From an uncultured Bacteroidia bacterium (GTDB lineage Bacteria > Bacteroidota > Bacteroidia > Bacteroidales > F082), in the NCBI GenBank assembly GCA_902774295.1, contig CACYHP010000001.1, positions 434,001 through 498,000 of the forward strand: a DNA stretch of 64,000 nt. Direction: 5' to 3'. The notes beneath the pieces are model-generated. The model was not told the origin of the DNA. It saw only the letters and a program-made list of their open reading frames with translations, and ran no database searches. Shown in pieces: positions 61,709-64,000 of the stretch; position 1 is the first letter of the stretch; the number at the start of each line of letters is the position of its first letter. Position numbers and translations under genes: made by a program.

Positions 61709-62467
61709 ATGCTCATCACAGCTGTCATAATCACTCATAATGAAGAGCGTAACATCCGCCGATGCCTCGAGTCGGTGAAAGATGTTGCTGATGAGATAGT
61801 TGTGGTCGACTCAGGCTCCACCGACGACACCGAAAAGATATGCGTGGAGTACGGCGTGAAGTTCATGCATCAAGACTGGCTGGGCTATTCCGAACAGAAA
61901 AACTTCGCCAACAACCTCGCATCAAACGACTGGATTCTCAGCATCGACGCCGATGAAGAGCTTTCCGAGAAACTGAAAAATTCAATATCAGAGCTTAAAA
62001 ATAAAAATATCTCCGACGACGACGTGTTCAGCATGAACCGCCTGACGGACTACTGCGGCCACTGGATCCATCACTGCGGCTGGTATCCGGATAGAAAGAT
62101 ACGTATCTGGAACCGCACGGTGGGGAAGTGGCAGGGCGAGATTCATGAGACGATAGAGTTTTCATCGGAGATAAAAGAAACAGTGCTCAGAGGTGACCTG
62201 CTGCATTACTCTTTCGCGACAGCTGAAGACTATGAGAATCAGCAGTTTAAGTTCGCTAAGATGCGCGGACAGCATTACTTTATGAAAGGCAAGAAACATG
62301 CCTCATTTTATATGGTGGTGTCGCCGGTTTTCAGCTTCATACAGCATTATTTCTTCCAGCTAGGCTTCCTCGACGGAAAAGACGGCTTCCATATCTGCTG
62401 CGTCACCGCAAAAGCCACGAGGTTGAAATACCAGACACTTAAAGAATTGACAGACAAGAAGTTATGA
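61709..62467 (+). CDS. Glycosyltransferase family 2 (WaaE/KdtX-like)
   Basis: About 252 residues; the ATG at 61709 is chosen because the frame upstream is repeat sequence. TAVIITHNEERNIRRCLES, VVVDSGSTDDT and ILSIDADEEL carry the GT2 donor and metal-binding residues. The later WIHHCGWYPDRKIRIWNR is typical of the WaaE/KdtX-like lipopolysaccharide-core glucosyltransferases. Overlaps the next gene by 4 bases. Confidence 0.92.
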   Translation: MLITAVIITHNEERNIRRCLESVKDVADEIVVVDSGSTDDTEKICVEYGVKFMHQDWLGYSEQKNFANNLASNDWILSIDADEELSEKLKNSISELKNKNISDDDVFSMNRLTDYCGHWIHHCGWYPDRKIRIWNRTVGKWQGEIHETIEFSSEIKETVLRGDLLHYSFATAEDYENQQFKFAKMRGQHYFMKGKKHASFYMVVSPVFSFIQHYFFQLGFLDGKDGFHICCVTAKATRLKYQTLKELTDKKL

Positions 62468-63363
62468 TTAGTTTTGAGAAATATAAACGTGCCGAAAAGA
62501 AGGATTACTGCTTCACTTTCATTATTCCGACTTGGAATAACCTGAAATATCTTGAGCTTTGCGTGAACAGCATCCGCCGTAACTCGGCTTACGAGCATCA
62601 AATCATAGTCGCCATCAACGAAGGTGTGGATGGTACGCTTCAGTGGGTCGAAAATCAGCATCTTGACTATATCTATGCCAAGGAAAACATAGGCATCTGC
62701 TACGCCTTGAACGCCTGCCGCAGCCTCATCGACACCAAATTCGTGTTCTACGCCAACGACGACATGTATTTCCTGCCCAACTGGGACGTGCCGATTCTCG
62801 AACGAATCAACCAACTGACTGACAATCAGAAAGATACACATAAATATTTTATGATTTCCAGCACCCTCATCGAGCCTACTGGAAACAACCCTTGCGTGGT
62901 GGTTCGCGACTACGGCACCGACATAGAGTCGTTCCGTGAGGCGGACCTGCTCAAAGAATATGCCGGTCTCGCTCGCAGCGACTGGCGTGGAAGCACCTGG
63001 CCACCTAACGTGATGCCTCTCGATTGCTGGGATCTCGTCGGCGGGATGAGCGTCGAGTTCCATCCGGGCTGGTACTCCGACCCCGACATCTCACGTAAGC
63101 TCTGGCATGCCGGAGTGCGCGATTTTATTGGCGTCGGCAACAGCCTCGTGTATCATTTCGGAAGTAAATCGACGAAGAGGATGCGCAAAAATCCTGGTAA
63201 GAAGATGTTCCAACTCAAATGGGGCATCAGCTCGGGCACATTCACCCAGCAGTATCTCCACCGCGGCGACACCGATTTCACGGAAGTGGAGGAGGAGAAA
63301 CTACCTAAGCCTAACAGCATCAAACAGTTGATAAAACGTATATTCGCTTGTTTTGGAAACTAA
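62464..63363 (+). CDS. Glycosyltransferase family 2
   Basis: 299 residues. [20 protein letters not shown] and [14 protein letters not shown] give the GT2 nucleotide-binding and DxD-like (NDDM) regions; [20 protein letters not shown] near 180 resembles the acceptor-side part of rhamnosyltransferase-like enzymes. It is coupled to the preceding gene, so both probably build the LPS core. Confidence 0.9.
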   Translation: MISFEKYKRAEKKDYCFTFIIPTWNNLKYLELCVNSIRRNSAYEHQIIVAINEGVDGTLQWVENQHLDYIYAKENIGICYALNACRSLIDTKFVFYANDDMYFLPNWDVPILERINQLTDNQKDTHKYFMISSTLIEPTGNNPCVVVRDYGTDIESFREADLLKEYAGLARSDWRGSTWPPNVMPLDCWDLVGGMSVEFHPGWYSDPDISRKLWHAGVRDFIGVGNSLVYHFGSKSTKRMRKNPGKKMFQLKWGISSGTFTQQYLHRGDTDFTEVEEEKLPKPNSIKQLIKRIFACFGN

Positions 63364-63391
63364 ATTATTTACAAACATAAAATTTAATATC

Positions 63392-64000
63392 ATGACAAAC
63401 ATCGACAAAGTTAATTTCTCTGGAAAACGCGTCATCGTGCGCGTTGATTTCAATGTTCCGTTGGATGACAATTTCAACATCACCGACGACACCCGTATGC
63501 GCGCAGCAATGCCTACATTGAAAAAGGTGTTGAACGACAACGGTAAGCTCATCATCATGTCGCACCTCGGCCGTCCGAAAAAGAACCCGGACCCGAAATA
63601 TTCGGTGAAACCGCTCTTGAAACATCTCGAGGAACTCATCGGCAAACCGGTCATCTTCGTTGACGACTGTATGAAGGCCGCTGAGCCTATCAATGCCATG
63701 AAGGCAGGCGAGGTGATGCTTCTCGAAAACCTCCGTTTCTACGCCGAGGAAGAGGGCAAACCACGCGGCATAGAAAAAGGCGAGCCTGGCTACGACGAGG
63801 CAAAGAAAGAGATCAAGGCAGCTCAGAAAGAGTTCACCAAGACCCTCGCTTCATACGCCGACTATTACATCAACGACGCTTTCGGAACAGCACACCGCGC
63901 TCACGCTTCGACAGCTCTCATTGCCGACTATTTCGACGCAGACCATAAGATGTACGGCTACCTCATGGGCAAGGAAGTGGCTGCCGTCGACAAAGTGATG
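63392..64000 (+). CDS. pgk: Phosphoglycerate kinase, N-terminal part
   Basis: 203 codons up to the window end. The start [20 protein letters not shown] with [10 protein letters not shown] near 50 and [13 protein letters not shown] near 113 is diagnostic. It makes ATP from 1,3-bisphosphoglycerate in glycolysis. The C-terminal nucleotide-binding domain lies outside. The first ATG at 63392 fits the family start. Confidence 0.95.
   Translation, partial: MTNIDKVNFSGKRVIVRVDFNVPLDDNFNITDDTRMRAAMPTLKKVLNDNGKLIIMSHLGRPKKNPDPKYSVKPLLKHLEELIGKPVIFVDDCMKAAEPINAMKAGEVMLLENLRFYAEEEGKPRGIEKGEPGYDEAKKEIKAAQKEFTKTLASYADYYINDAFGTAHRAHASTALIADYFDADHKMYGYLMGKEVAAVDKVM

Noticed and set aside
62347..63063. 238-codon minus-strand frame
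   Set aside because: Overlaps two clear glycosyltransferase genes; product lacks any family pattern.

Overview
The window looks like a chromosome segment of an uncultured or gut/rumen-type Bacteroidales. Promoter boxes of the Bacteroidetes type (TAnnTTTG) stand before many genes, Shine-Dalgarno sites are scarce, and secreted and exopolysaccharide (EPS) proteins are of Bacteroidetes kinds. No rRNA, tRNA or CRISPR array was seen.

Layout. (1) 1-900: the 3' end of a superfamily 1 helicase gene that begins outside the window. (2) 0.9-22.5 kb: a surface-polysaccharide locus, all on the + strand. It holds wecB/wecC-type UDP-ManNAcA synthesis, a Wzx-like flippase, a Wzy-like polymerase, an initiating sugar transferase, a DegT/DnrJ aminotransferase, glycosyltransferases, several acyltransferases, a TupA-like ATP-grasp enzyme, a heparinase II/III-like protein and a polysaccharide deacetylase. 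Its left edge carries two broken sugar-nucleotide genes and its right edge a broken WbuC-type cupin gene. (3) 22.5-32.1 kb: an AT-rich defence island with an ABC-type ATPase and HNH nuclease pair (PtuA/PtuB-like), a retron non-coding RNA whose a1/a2 stem can be read directly, a retron reverse transcriptase, two consecutive HEPN proteins and a membrane protein. (4) 32.4-36.9 kb: GDP-mannose dehydratase, a nucleotidyltransferase/GHMP-kinase fusion, a FucP-like permease and a sugar mutarotase, which together suggest fucose salvage and GDP-sugar supply. (5) 37.6-41.5 kb: Wza-like and Wzz-like export proteins. (6) 41.7-64 kb: housekeeping genes (rnr, fba, a YfcC-type transporter, a dual ABC ATPase, L-serine dehydratase, thpR, pgk) with clusters of secreted proteins. 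One of these is an unusual fusion of a periplasmic-binding-protein domain with a legumain-like C13 protease.

The second unusual theme is short dispersed repeats. At least six families (called A to F here) occur. Some copies sit in frame inside genes (aminotransferase, kinase, permease) or supply stop codons. Four small genes (four-helix-bundle protein, GIY-YIG nuclease, two GxxExxY PD-(D/E)XK-like proteins) are each bracketed by copies of one family, mostly in inverted orientation. Solo copies of the GIY-YIG-associated family look like internally deleted versions of the gene-bearing copy. This suggests small repeat-bounded, nuclease-carrying cassettes.
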